Positions 26,977 through 35,543 of a stretch of DNA of 64,000 bases are shown here, piece by piece. Position 1 is the stretch's first letter, and every line of letters begins with the position of its first letter. The DNA lies in contig CAVYPZ010000003.1 of the NCBI GenBank assembly GCA_963770535.1, forward strand, positions 2,666,001 to 2,730,000. The letters are read 5' to 3'. Below the pieces are notes generated by a model. That model made no database searches, was not told where the DNA came from, and was given only the letters and a program-made list of their open reading frames with translations. Origin of the DNA: RYN-230 sp963770535. GTDB taxonomy: Bacteria; Actinomycetota; Actinomycetes; Streptosporangiales; Streptosporangiaceae. The position numbers were made by a program, and so were the translations under genes.

Positions 26977-27948
26977 ATGAACCAGCTCCATGTCGAGAGG
27001 CTCCTGCCGGACGGTTTCCTGGCGGCTGCGCTGCGCGCGGACGCGCAGGCCGGGCTGACCGCGGTGCCGAAATCCCTGCCGCCCAAGTGGTTCTATGACG
27101 AGCGGGGCAGCGAGCTGTTCGAGAAGATCACCCTGCTGCCGGAGTACTACCCGACCCGGGCCGAGCGGTCCATCCTGGCCGCCGCCGCCCCGGCGATCGC
27201 CGCCGCGACCGGCGCCGCCACCCTGGTCGAGCTGGGCTCCGGCTCGTCGGAGAAGACGCGGCTGCTGCTCGACGCGCTGCGCGAGGCCGGCTCGCTGCGC
27301 AGCTACGTGGCGGTGGACGTGAGCGAGAGCGCGCTGGCCGGCGCGGCCCGCCGGGTCCTCGCCAGCTACCCGGGCCTGACCGTGGACGCCGTGGTGTCGG
27401 ACTTCGAGGCGCAGCTGGGCCTGCCCGCTCGCAGCGGGCCCCGCCTGGTCGCCTTCCTGGGCAGCACCATCGGCAACCTGCTGCCCCCGGAGCGGGCCGC
27501 GTTCCTGGCCCGGCTGCGGCGGGGACTGCGCGGCGGCGACGCCCTGCTGCTCGGGACCGACCTGGTCAAGGACCCGGCGCTGCTGCTCGCCGCCTACGAC
27601 GACTCCGCCGGGGTGACCGCAGCGTTCAACAAGAACGTGCTGGCCGTGCTCAACGCCGAGCTCGGCGCGGACTTCGACCCGGACGCCTTCGACCATATGG
27701 CCGTCTGGGACCCGCGGGCAGAATGGATCGAGATGCGGCTGCGCTCCGCCGAGGACCAGGTCGTGCGGCTGCCCGGCATCGGGCTGACGGTGCGGTTCGC
27801 GGCGGGCGAGCAGCTCCGCACCGAGGTCTCGGCCAAGTTCCGGCGGCCCGGGGTTGCAGCTGAGCTGGCGGCCGCAGGGTTCACGATGCGGTCCTGGTGG
27901 ACCGACGAGCCGGGCCGGTTCGCGCTATCCCTGTCGGTCCCGGCCTGA
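26977..27948 (+). CDS. egtD: L-histidine N-alpha-methyltransferase EgtD
   Basis: EgtD trimethylates histidine to hercynine with S-adenosylmethionine, the first step of ergothioneine synthesis. The 323-residue product has KWFYDERGSELFEKIT and LPEYYPTRAERSIL, the SAM-binding VELGSGSSEKTRLLLDAL, SYVAVDVSESAL, FLGSTIGNLLPPE, and the substrate loop AAFNKNVLAVLNAEL. ATG 26977 is chosen because the family begins here; AGGAAGGG lies about eleven bases upstream and the frame reaches further only over egtC. Last gene of the operon. EgtE, the lyase of the final step, is not next to it. Confidence 0.95.
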   Translation: MNQLHVERLLPDGFLAAALRADAQAGLTAVPKSLPPKWFYDERGSELFEKITLLPEYYPTRAERSILAAAAPAIAAATGAATLVELGSGSSEKTRLLLDALREAGSLRSYVAVDVSESALAGAARRVLASYPGLTVDAVVSDFEAQLGLPARSGPRLVAFLGSTIGNLLPPERAAFLARLRRGLRGGDALLLGTDLVKDPALLLAAYDDSAGVTAAFNKNVLAVLNAELGADFDPDAFDHMAVWDPRAEWIEMRLRSAEDQVVRLPGIGLTVRFAAGEQLRTEVSAKFRRPGVAAELAAAGFTMRSWWTDEPGRFALSLSVPA

Positions 27949-27967
27949 GCGCCCGGCCCGCCCCGCT

Positions 27968-27988
27968 GGCAGGCCGCGGCAGCCTGCC
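27968..27988 (+). terminator. Probable terminator of the egt operon
   Basis: GGCAGGC (27968-27974) pairs with GCCTGCC (27982-27988) over a seven-base loop, 20 bases after the egtD stop. No T-run follows. Confidence 0.45.
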
Positions 27989-28183
27989 GTACCATCTGCG
28001 GCAGCCCCCGGCGAAATAGCACTAATGCGCGGATAGGGAAGATCACGTGCCTGGCGCCCGGCGCGGTATGGTTCACGCCAGGAACCCTGGCCCGCGCGGG
28101 GAATTCGGATTCAAGGCGGCAGACATCACCATGCAGAAAAGGATTCCGGCGGCCCGCCGTGACGGTCGTGGCGGGAGCGGCTG

Positions 28184-28958
28184 ATGCTCACGGTCCCGTC
28201 CGCGGGCAGCGCGGACGTGTGGTGGCTCGACATCACCTCGGTCAGCGTGGGCCGCGCCGAGCTGGCCGAGCTCAGCCTGGAGGAGCACAAGCGGGCCGCG
28301 GCGTTCGCGTTCCGCGCTGACCGGCGCCGCTACACGGCGGCGCACGTGATGCTGCGCCGGGTCCTGTCTGGCTACCTGGACATCCCGCCCTCCAGCCTGA
28401 TCTTCCATCGCGAGCCGTGCCCGCGGTGCGGCAAGCCGACCGGCCGCCCGGCCCTCGAGCGGCGGTACAACCTGCACTTCTCCCTCGCGCACAGCGGTGA
28501 CGCGGTGCTGATCGCCGTGGCCGGCCAGCAGGTGGGTGTGGACGTGGAGCAGCAGCCCACCGGGTGCGTCTGCTCGATGTCCGCGGACATGAACGCGGCC
28601 GACGCCGAGTGGGGCCGGTCGCTCAGCGAAGCCGGGCGGCACGAGCTGGTCATCCGGTGGTGGGTGCAGGTCCGAGGCGGTCCTCAAGTGCACCGGCGAG
28701 GGTATCGGCCACGAGGTGGGCGAGTTCCCGGTCCTCGGCCGCCCTGGCGCTCCCTCCGGCCTGGCCGGGCCCGGCGGCCCGGACCAGCTGGTGCCCGCCA
28801 CGCCCGTGCACGGCTGCTCGCTGATCTCCCTCCCGGCGCCGGCCGGCTACCAGGCCGCGCTGGCCCTGGCCGGGAACGCCCGGGCCATCCGGCTCAGCGT
28901 CCAGGCCCCCTGGGCACCCGCTGCGCGTGCCGCCAGCCGGGGCGCCCCGGTCCGCTGA
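28184..28958 (+). pseudogene. 4'-phosphopantetheinyl transferase, broken by one frameshift
   Basis: Sfp-type transferases attach phosphopantetheine to carrier proteins of fatty acid, polyketide and peptide synthases. Frame one from ATG 28184 has RRRYTAAHVMLRRVLSGYL, FSLAHSGDAVLIAVAG, the metal site VGVDVEQQ and VIRWWVQ. The frame then changes; EAVLKCTGEGIGHEVGEFPV and a C-terminal tail run to the stop at 28956-28958. Deleting one base near 28668-28671 yields WVQSEAVLKCTG, matching the family motif W-x3-E-x3-K. So one extra base breaks the gene. ATG 28184 follows GGGAGCGG. Otherwise complete, so sequence error is possible. Confidence 0.7.
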
Positions 28959-29083
28959 GCCAGGTGGCCGCCTGGTGCGGCGGCCCGGCGCGGGCAGTCA
29001 ACGGGGAGATCGGGCTCTTCCGCGGACACCGCGCCGCCGGTGCTGCCAGTGTGCGGGAGGTGACCGGCGAGAGGATTACGGTT

Positions 29084-29578
29084 GTGGCGGCCTACGATCC
29101 CGCGCAGTGGCATGACTTCGCCACCTCATTCGCGGCCGCGGCTGGCGCCCTGCTGGGCCTGGTCTTCGTGGCCATCTCCTTCAACCTCGATGTGATCCTC
29201 AAGGCGAAGGCGCTGCCCGACCGGGCCATCGAGACCCTGGCCTTCTTCGCCTACGCGCTGGCGGCGAGCCTGCTCATCCAGCTTCCGGGGCTGTCGCGGG
29301 TGGGCCTTGGCATCGGCCAGGCGATCCTCGCCGCCGGGGTCGCCGTGCTGGTGCTCAGGAACCTCTCGCGGTGGAAGCAGGAACGAGAGGATCCGCTCAG
29401 CTGGCGCCTCACCCACTTCAGCCCGGCCGCCCTGACCTCCTCGCTGGCCCTGGTCGGTGCCGTGGCCACGATGACGGCCAGCCTGGGTGGCCTGTACTGG
29501 CTGGCCGCGGCGATGACGGTTGCGACGGCGTCCGGGCTCATCAACAGCTGGGTCCTGCTCGTCGAGATCCGGCGGTGA
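29084..29578 (+). CDS. Four-helix membrane protein of unknown function
   Basis: A 164-residue protein starting MAAYDPAQWHDFATSFAAAA, then hydrophobic helices GALLGLVFVAISFNL, LAFFAYALAASLLIQL, IGQAILAAGVAVLVL and two more near the C-terminus (SLALVGAVATMTASLGGLYW). GTG 29084 is selected because GAGAGGA lies eight bases before it, although the open frame runs back through the transferase gene. I know of similar actinobacterial membrane proteins but no function for them. Confidence 0.6.
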   Translation: MAAYDPAQWHDFATSFAAAAGALLGLVFVAISFNLDVILKAKALPDRAIETLAFFAYALAASLLIQLPGLSRVGLGIGQAILAAGVAVLVLRNLSRWKQEREDPLSWRLTHFSPAALTSSLALVGAVATMTASLGGLYWLAAAMTVATASGLINSWVLLVEIRR

Positions 29579-29685
29579 CCTGCGTGGCCACCGTGCGGCG
29601 AGGGGATCCGGGGCTGCCGCGACGCCCGTGAGACAGTGAGGGTTGACCGGCCGGGCTCCTGGCCGGGCGGGGAGGGGGACCTTGC

Positions 29686-30894
29686 ATGCGGCCGTTCTTC
29701 AAGGACGATGACTTCAACTTCCTGACCGAGATCGCGCTGGGCTCGGTCTACTGGCAGGCGGCGGACGTCGGCGAGGTGCTCACGACGGCCGATCGCATCC
29801 ATGACGGCAAGGCGCAGTCATGGGTCGATGAGTGGACCGCCACGGCCGATCGTCTCGCGAAGGAGGCCGCCGGCAACGCCAGGGGTGGTCGCGGGGCTTC
29901 CGCCGCCGGCCAGTATCTTCGTGCGTCGCTGTATTACTCGGTGGCGACGTATTCGGCGGACGGGACGGGAGATCCGGCCCTGTTCGCGGCGCTGTGGGAA
30001 AAGCACCGCAAAGCCTGGGACCAGTTCGTGGATCTGGGGGACTTCGGCGGGGCGGTCGCCGAGCGGGTCGAGATCCCGTACGAGACCACGACCCTGCCCG
30101 GATATTTCTTCCGTTCCGGCGCGGCCAGTGAGCCACGGCGGACGCTGATCTTCAACAACGGCAGCGACGGCTCCGTCGCCGGCGCATGGACCGACGGGAT
30201 CGCCGCCGCGCTCGCCAGGGGCTGGAACGCGATGACCTTCGATGGCCCCGGGCAGAACGCGGCGCTGGTGCGGCAGGGCCTGCCATTCCGCCCGGACTGG
30301 GAGAAGGTCATCACCCCGGTCGTGGATTTCCTCTCAGGCCGCGCGGACGTGGCCGGCGCGAAGCTGGCCCTGCTCGGCGTCAGCCAGGCCGGCTACTGGG
30401 TGCCCCGTGCCCTCGCTTTCGAGCACCGCATCGGGGCCGGGGTGGCCGACCCGGGCGTCGTCGACGTCTCGACGACGGTGCTCGGGCATCTGCCGCACAT
30501 GATGGTGAAGCTGCTGGAAGCCGGTGAGCGTGAGAAGTTCAACCGGGACATGCAGTGGTCGCTGAGGATGTCGCCGTCAACGCGGTCGCTGCTCGCGTTC
30601 CGCATGCGGCCCTACGGCGTGACCACGCCGTATGAGTTCTTCTCTGCTGCCCGCGACTACGCGCTCACCGACGAGCTGATCTCCAGGATCACCACCCCGA
30701 TCCTGGTCACCAGCCCGGAAAACGAGCAATTCTGGCCGGGGCAGTCCCAGGAACTCTTCGACAAGCTCAGCGGCGAAAAAGCCATCGTCGCGTTCACCCA
30801 GGCCGAGGGGGCTGACTCGCACTGCGAGCCCGTGGCCTCCGGAATACGCGGCGAGCGGATCTTCGACTGGCTCGACGGGCAGATCCCGGCCTGA
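29686..30894 (+). CDS. Alpha/beta hydrolase (FrsA/pseudooxynicotine-hydrolase-like)
   Basis: A 402-residue cytoplasmic hydrolase with an N-terminal helical cap of about 130 residues (ADRIHDGKAQSWVDEW and YLRASLYYSVAT) and an alpha/beta fold. The oxyanion-side TLIFNNGSDGSVAG, nucleophile elbow LLGVSQAGYWVPRAL, late acidic loop TSPENEQFWPGQ and catalytic His in EGADSHCEP can be seen. Enzymes of this architecture cleave C-C bonds or esters, for example in nicotine breakdown, but the substrate here is unknown. ATG 29686 has a GGGGGA motif upstream. It appears to be a single-gene unit. Confidence 0.75.
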   Translation: MRPFFKDDDFNFLTEIALGSVYWQAADVGEVLTTADRIHDGKAQSWVDEWTATADRLAKEAAGNARGGRGASAAGQYLRASLYYSVATYSADGTGDPALFAALWEKHRKAWDQFVDLGDFGGAVAERVEIPYETTTLPGYFFRSGAASEPRRTLIFNNGSDGSVAGAWTDGIAAALARGWNAMTFDGPGQNAALVRQGLPFRPDWEKVITPVVDFLSGRADVAGAKLALLGVSQAGYWVPRALAFEHRIGAGVADPGVVDVSTTVLGHLPHMMVKLLEAGEREKFNRDMQWSLRMSPSTRSLLAFRMRPYGVTTPYEFFSAARDYALTDELISRITTPILVTSPENEQFWPGQSQELFDKLSGEKAIVAFTQAEGADSHCEPVASGIRGERIFDWLDGQIPA

Positions 30895-30961
30895 CCCGGG
30901 CACGGCCGCCGGCCTCGCTGGCCTGCCTGCCCGGGCGAGTGCGCGATACGGATATCTGTGC

Positions 30962-30975
30962 GTTACGCAGGTAAC
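30962..30975. promoter_or_regulatory. Small dyad before the thiolase gene
   Basis: GTTAC-GCAG-GTAAC lies about 40 bases before the thiolase start, in a relatively AT-rich stretch. Possible operator of a TetR-like regulator; weak evidence. Confidence 0.25.
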
Positions 30976-31013
30976 CTCGGGGGAAGTAGCGCAGACGGCG
31001 GGCAGAGGGCAGG

Positions 31014-32204
31014 GTGGCAGACATGACGGCAGTGTTCGCTGTAGATGCGTGCCGGACCCCGGTCGGCAAGATCAAGGGTTCGCTGGCCTCGGTCCGGCCC
31101 GATCACCTGACCGCCGAGGTGATCAAGGCCCTGCTGGCCCGCAACCAGTGGCTCGACCCGGCCAGGATCGACGACGTCTACTGGGGCGCGGCCAACCAGG
31201 CCGGTGAGGACAACCGGAACGTGGCCCGGATGGGGGTGCTGCTGGCCGGCCTCCCGGTCGAGGTGCCTGGCGCGACCGTCAACCGGCTCTGCGGATCCGG
31301 GATGGAGGCCATTGCCAGCGCCGCGCGGGCCATCGCCGCGGGGGAGGCCGACATCATGCTGGCCGGAGGGGCCGAGTCGATGACCCGGGCGCCGTTCGTG
31401 CTGCCCCGGGCCAGCGAGCCGTTCGCCCGGGAATCCGGCGTGGCCGATACCCGGCTCGGCTGGCGGCTGGTCAGCCCGCTGATGCAGGAGCTCTACCCGC
31501 CGATCACGCTGGGGGAGACCGCGGAGAACGTGGCCGAGCGGTACGGGGTGAGCCGGGAGCGGCAGGATCAGTTCGCGCTGCGCAGCCACCAGCGGGCCGG
31601 CCAGGCCCGGGATGCGGGCCGGTTCGATGACGAGATCGTGCCGGTGCCGGCCCCGGCCGGGCCGGTCACCCAGGATGAGGGCATCCGGGCCGGGCTGACC
31701 CTGGAGGAACTCGCGGCCAGGCGGCCCGCGTTCCGCGCAGGCGGCACGGTGACCGGAGGCAATTCCTCACCGCTGAACGATGGCGCCGCCGGCCTGCTGC
31801 TGGTCTCGGAGCGGGTGCTGGGCGGCGGGGTGACGCCGCTGGCCCGCTACGAGGGCACCGCAGCCGCCGGCGTCCACCCTGACTACATGGGGATCGGGCC
31901 GGTCCCGGCCCTGGGTAAGCTGCTCGGCCGGGCCGGATGGGACGCCGGCCGCCTGGACCTGGTCGAACTCAACGAGGCGTTCGCGGCCCAGGCCGTCGCG
32001 GTGGCCGATGAACTCAAGCTGGATCCGGACCGGGTCAACGTGAACGGCGGCGCGATCGCCATCGGCCACCCGCTGGGCTGCTCCGGGGCCAGGATCACGA
32101 CCACGCTGCTGCACGAGCTGCGCCGCCGCGGCGGCTCCCGGGCCGCGGCCGCCATGTGCATCGGGGTCGGCCAGGGCATCGCAACCCTGTGGCAGGCCCC
32201 CTGA
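31014..32204 (+). CDS. Acetyl-CoA acyltransferase (thiolase)
   Basis: A full-length thiolase of 396 residues. The acyl-enzyme Cys is in VNRLCGSGMEAIASAAR, followed by AGGAESMTRAPFVLP, the His of NGGAIAIGHPLGCSGAR and the second Cys in AMCIGVGQGIA. Thiolases cleave 3-ketoacyl-CoA in beta-oxidation and aromatic breakdown or condense acetyl-CoA; PcaF/FadA-like sequence favours the breakdown direction. GTG 31014 (MADMTAVF) and ATG 31023 are both possible starts. No 3-hydroxyacyl-CoA dehydrogenase gene is adjacent. The stop lies within the first copy of a 16-base repeat. Confidence 0.92.
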   Translation: MADMTAVFAVDACRTPVGKIKGSLASVRPDHLTAEVIKALLARNQWLDPARIDDVYWGAANQAGEDNRNVARMGVLLAGLPVEVPGATVNRLCGSGMEAIASAARAIAAGEADIMLAGGAESMTRAPFVLPRASEPFARESGVADTRLGWRLVSPLMQELYPPITLGETAENVAERYGVSRERQDQFALRSHQRAGQARDAGRFDDEIVPVPAPAGPVTQDEGIRAGLTLEELAARRPAFRAGGTVTGGNSSPLNDGAAGLLLVSERVLGGGVTPLARYEGTAAAGVHPDYMGIGPVPALGKLLGRAGWDAGRLDLVELNEAFAAQAVAVADELKLDPDRVNVNGGAIAIGHPLGCSGARITTTLLHELRRRGGSRAAAAMCIGVGQGIATLWQAP

Positions 32205-32240
32205 CCGGCTGGCCCCCTGACCGGCTGGCCCCCTGACCGG
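32195..32240. repeat. Triple 16-bp repeat over the thiolase stop codon
   Basis: GGCCCCCTGACCGGCT occurs at 32195-32210 and 32211-32226, with 14 bases of it at 32227-32240. Each copy contains TGA; the thiolase stop is the first. The following 180 bases to 32424 show nothing else. Confidence 0.85.
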
Positions 32241-32424
32241 AAGGCCCTGGCCGGCCGGCGCTGGCCGGGCGGGCGCTGTCACGACCTGGCGGCACGCAGC
32301 GGGCACCAGGGCGGCAGGCTGGACACCCCGGAAACGCAGGCCGGCCCGCAGGCCCGCCGCGATCGCGGGCCCACGGGCCGTATGTCAGCGCGGCGAGGCC
32401 AGCCCCGGCCCGGCCGCGGGCTGC

Positions 32425-32712
32425 TTAGACTGCCTGCTCGGCAAGGGTAAAGGCGACGGTTCCTTCCTCGTCGACCTGCGCGTCCAGCGACTTGTCGTCC
32501 AGCGCCACCGCAGCGCCAGGCTCCAGGAAGACGCGGGCCCCCTCGGACTCGATCACCTGGTCCCCGGCTACCGGGCTATCGGCGAGCGTCACCTGGAAGG
32601 CCGGGCCGCCCTCGTCTTGCGACATGATGCGCAGGCCGGTGTCATCGGGCAGTTCAGGCTGTGAGGTGAGGTTGCGGATCGCCGTCACGGCACTGTCGGT
32701 CAGTGTGAGCAT
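32425..32712 (-). CDS. HesB/IscA-like protein without cysteines
   Basis: A 95-residue protein beginning MLTLTDSAVTAIRNLTSQPE, with the HesB-fold pattern GLRIMSQDEGGPAFQVTLAD, VIESEGARVFLEPGAAVALD and an acidic end. IscA/HesB proteins bind Fe-S clusters through three Cys residues; none is present here, so it cannot be a standard A-type carrier. Similar Cys-less forms occur in other actinobacteria, often annotated as HesB-like. ATG 32712 follows AGAGGAG by six bases; the ATG just before it is also possible. It is divergent from the second DGPF/ECF42 module. Confidence 0.75.
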   Translation of the reverse strand: MLTLTDSAVTAIRNLTSQPELPDDTGLRIMSQDEGGPAFQVTLADSPVAGDQVIESEGARVFLEPGAAVALDDKSLDAQVDEEGTVAFTLAEQAV

Positions 32713-32895
32713 CATCTGCTCCTCTGTATCGGGCATGTGCAGTTGGGCGACCACTACCCCGTCTCGGCGGGCTCACTCACCTGGCGGCAGATAACCCTGC
32801 CCAGCTGGCCGGCCTGGTGTCGAGAATCCCGCGCCAGCCCCGACACCTGGCTGAGGGCGCTACCGTGGCGCCGCCTGACCAGGGAGGATGATCTG

Positions 32896-33297
32896 ATGCG
32901 ATTCATGCTGCTGCAGAATTACGGGCCCGTGGAGTCGGACTGCCCGCCGATGCCGGAGTGGTCACCGGCAGACATCAGGGCGCATATCGAGTTCCAGCAG
33001 GCGCTCAACCGCGAGCTCCTCGAGCGGGGCGAGCTGGTGGACGCCCAGGGGCTGGCCGGCCCCGAGCAGGCCCGGCGGGTCGTGTCGGACGGGACCGGCG
33101 CGCCGGTGATCACCGACGGCCCGTTCCCGGAGGCCAAGGAGCTGCTCGCCGGGTACCGGCTGGTCGACGTGGAGACGCCGGGGCGGGCCATCGAGATCGC
33201 CGCGCAGGCCTCCGCCGCGCCCGGCCCGGACGGGGTGCCGATCCAGCAGCCCATCGAGGTCCGCCAGGTGCTCAGCGCCCCCGACCCGGACCTGTGA
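32896..33297 (+). CDS. DGPF-family protein, second ECF42 module
   Basis: A 133-residue protein of the YCII/DGPF type, MRFMLLQNYGPVESDCPP, with the exact signature VITDGPFPEAKELLAGYRLV and the ending VEVR-like IEVRQVLSAPD. ATG 32896 has GGGAGG eight bases upstream. The ECF42-type sigma gene follows 97 bases later in the same direction, repeating the gene order at 10048-11708 with a different sequence. Confidence 0.88.
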   Translation: MRFMLLQNYGPVESDCPPMPEWSPADIRAHIEFQQALNRELLERGELVDAQGLAGPEQARRVVSDGTGAPVITDGPFPEAKELLAGYRLVDVETPGRAIEIAAQASAAPGPDGVPIQQPIEVRQVLSAPDPDL

Positions 33298-33394
33298 GCA
33301 GGGCCCAGGCCGGCGAGCGAGCCTGGGCCGTCAGGCCCGGGCGAGTGGCCGGTGCGGGTTTTTCCTGGGTCCTGCGAACTCCGGAGCTGGCACT

Positions 33395-34648
33395 GTGAGG
33401 GGGGCCCAGAGCGGCGAGGGCCTGCTTCGCGAGCTGGCGCCGCAGGCGCTCGCGGCCGTGGCGCGCCGCTCCGGGGACTTCGCCGCCGCCGAGGACGCGG
33501 TCCAGGAAGCACTGCTGGCCGCGGCGACCCGGTGGCCGGAGGACGGGACGCCGGGCAACCCGCTCGGCTGGCTGATCCGGGTGGCCGCGCGCCGGCTGAC
33601 CGACCAGTACCGCAGTGAGGATGCCCGGCGCCGCCGGGAGGCCCTGGCCGCCTCGTGGTCACGCAATGCCCCGGCCGGGCCGGTGCCCGGTGAGGACGGC
33701 ACGGACCAGGACGACACGCTGATCCTGATGTTCATGTGCTGCCACCCCTCGCTCACCCCGGGCGCGGCCATCCCGCTCACGCTGCGGGCCGTCGGCGGCC
33801 TGACCACCCGTGAGATCGCCGCCGCCTTCCTGGTCCCGGAGCCGACCATGGCCCAGCGGATCAGCCGGGCCAAGGCGACCCTGAAAGCTTCCGGCGAGCC
33901 GTTCACGCTGCCGCCCCCCGGTCAGCGGGCGGGGCGGCTCCGGTCCGTGCTGCACGTCCTGTACCTGCTGTTCAACGAGGGGTACGCCAGCAGCGGCGGC
34001 CCCGAACTGGCCCGCAGCGACCTGTCCGGCGAGGCCATCCGCCTGGCCCGGGGGCTGCACGCCAGCCTGCCGGCCGACCCGGAGACCACCGGACTGCTGG
34101 CGCTGATGCTGCTCACCGACGCCCGGCGGCCGGCCCGGACCGGGCCTGCGGGAGAACTGATCCCGCTCGCCGAGCAGCAGCGGGGCCAGTGGGACCAGGC
34201 CCGCATCACCGAGGGAACGAGGCTGATCACCGCCGCGCTGGGCCAGGGACAGCCGGGGGAGTACCAGCTGCAGGCCGCGATCGCCGCCGTGCACGACGAG
34301 GCGCCTGGCCACGCCGCGACCGACTGGCGGAAGATCCTGGCCCTGTACGGCCTGCTCGAGCGCAGGACCGGGAACCCGATGGTGACCCTCAGCCGGGCGG
34401 CGGCCGTGGCCATGGTGGAGGGGCCCGAAGCCGGGCTGGCCTTGCTGGACGGGGTCAGCGGCCCGCTCGGCCGGCATCACCGCCTCCACGCGGTGCGCGG
34501 CCACCTGCTCGAGCTGGCCGGGGACACCCGCGGAGCCGCCGCCGAATTCCGCGCCGCCGCCGCAGGCACCGCAAACCTGCGCGAGCGGCACTACCTGACC
34601 GTCAAGGCGGCGAGCCTCGCCGTGGGCCCGGCGGACCGCGACGGGTAG
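33395..34648 (+). CDS. ECF42-type RNA polymerase sigma factor, second copy
   Basis: The 417-residue protein shows region 2 (EDAVQEALLAAATRWPEDGT, GNPLGWLIRVAARRLTDQY), the region 4 helix-turn-helix LTTREIAAAFLVPEPTMAQR, and the TPR-like C-terminal extension (NEGYASSGGPELARSDLSGE, LMLLTDARRPART, YQLQAAIAAVHDEA). It clearly resembles the sigma factor at 10048-11322 and differs enough to be an old paralogue or separate acquisition. GTG 33395 is the first start; the Shine-Dalgarno is weak. Forms an operon with the DGPF gene. No anti-sigma gene is present. Confidence 0.9.
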   Translation: MRGAQSGEGLLRELAPQALAAVARRSGDFAAAEDAVQEALLAAATRWPEDGTPGNPLGWLIRVAARRLTDQYRSEDARRRREALAASWSRNAPAGPVPGEDGTDQDDTLILMFMCCHPSLTPGAAIPLTLRAVGGLTTREIAAAFLVPEPTMAQRISRAKATLKASGEPFTLPPPGQRAGRLRSVLHVLYLLFNEGYASSGGPELARSDLSGEAIRLARGLHASLPADPETTGLLALMLLTDARRPARTGPAGELIPLAEQQRGQWDQARITEGTRLITAALGQGQPGEYQLQAAIAAVHDEAPGHAATDWRKILALYGLLERRTGNPMVTLSRAAAVAMVEGPEAGLALLDGVSGPLGRHHRLHAVRGHLLELAGDTRGAAAEFRAAAAGTANLRERHYLTVKAASLAVGPADRDG

Positions 34649-34688
34649 GGTCAGCCACTGGGGTGCACCGCGAACAAGGGGGCCCGCC

Positions 34689-35414
34689 GTGGTCGGAAAC
34701 AGCAGCGCACCGGACGCTGCGGCGGAGGGGCAGCGAGCCGGCGCTGGCGCCCCCGCCGCCGCGGGCGCTGCCGTCCCGGCCGGCCAGCCGGACCAGGACC
34801 GGCTGCCGGACCGGATCTGGACCATCCCGAACGTGCTCAGCATCGCCCGCCTGCTTGGCGTGCCGGTGTTCCTCTGGCTGGTCCTCGGCCCCCACGCAGA
34901 TGGCTGGGCCGTCATCCTGCTCATCGCCGCGGCCGCCTCGGACTGGCTGGACGGGAAGCTGGCCCGGGCCCTGCACCAGGAAAGCCGCCTCGGGCAGGTA
35001 CTTGACCCCACCGCGGACCGGCTCTACATCGGCGCCATGCTCATCGGCCTGGCTATCCGGGCCATCATCCCGTGGTGGCTGGTGGGCGTGCTGGTCGGCC
35101 GGGAACTGGTGCTGGGCGTGGCCCTGCTCCGGCTGCGGGCCCGTGGCTGGGAGCCGCTCCAGGTCAGCTTCGTCGGCAAGACCGCCACCCTGTGCCTGTT
35201 CTATGCGTTCCCGCTGCTGCTCCTGGGCGCCTACTCCGGCGAGGCCGCGCTGGTGGCCAAGGTCGTCGGCTGGGCGTTCGTGGCCTGGGGGGCCGCGCTG
35301 TACTGGACGGCGGCCGGGCTGTACCTGATCCAGACCTGGCGGCTCACCTCTGGCCGGGCGCGTGACCCGGGCGCCGCCCCGGTGATGACCGAACCGCGAC
35401 AACCCGGTGGCTAG
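34689..35414 (+). CDS. CDP-alcohol phosphatidyltransferase family protein
   Basis: An integral membrane phospholipid synthase of 241 residues. After an Ala/Gly-rich N-terminus (1-38) comes the full family motif D-x2-DG-x2-AR-x8-G-x3-D-x3-D, seen as SDWLDGKLARALHQESRLGQ then VLDPTADRLY, and five to six membrane helices. It may make phosphatidylglycerophosphate or an inositol phospholipid. GTG 34689 lies 40 bases after the sigma gene. M. tuberculosis has pgsA2 in a comparable place upstream of garA, which supports vertical descent of this block. Confidence 0.88.
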   Translation: MVGNSSAPDAAAEGQRAGAGAPAAAGAAVPAGQPDQDRLPDRIWTIPNVLSIARLLGVPVFLWLVLGPHADGWAVILLIAAAASDWLDGKLARALHQESRLGQVLDPTADRLYIGAMLIGLAIRAIIPWWLVGVLVGRELVLGVALLRLRARGWEPLQVSFVGKTATLCLFYAFPLLLLGAYSGEAALVAKVVGWAFVAWGAALYWTAAGLYLIQTWRLTSGRARDPGAAPVMTEPRQPGG

Positions 35415-35543
35415 GCAGGCAGCGCCGTTGGCCGGCCGCGAGCCGCCCGTCATGATGGAGGCACCCCGCCGATCGGCTGGCCGGCCGGGCCGCGGGGACG
35501 AAGGCAAGCCGGCCCGGACCATGGTGAAGGAGGCCCGCCACCG

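Noticed and set aside
27949..28958. EgtE as the gene after egtD
   Set aside because: The sequence has the Sfp-type transferase motifs (VGVDVE, SEAVLK) and no PLP-lyase features.
7677..34648. A biosynthetic gene cluster joining trpE(G), phosphopantetheinyl transferase and thiolase
   Set aside because: They are separated by unrelated housekeeping genes and there is no synthase, tailoring or transport gene set.
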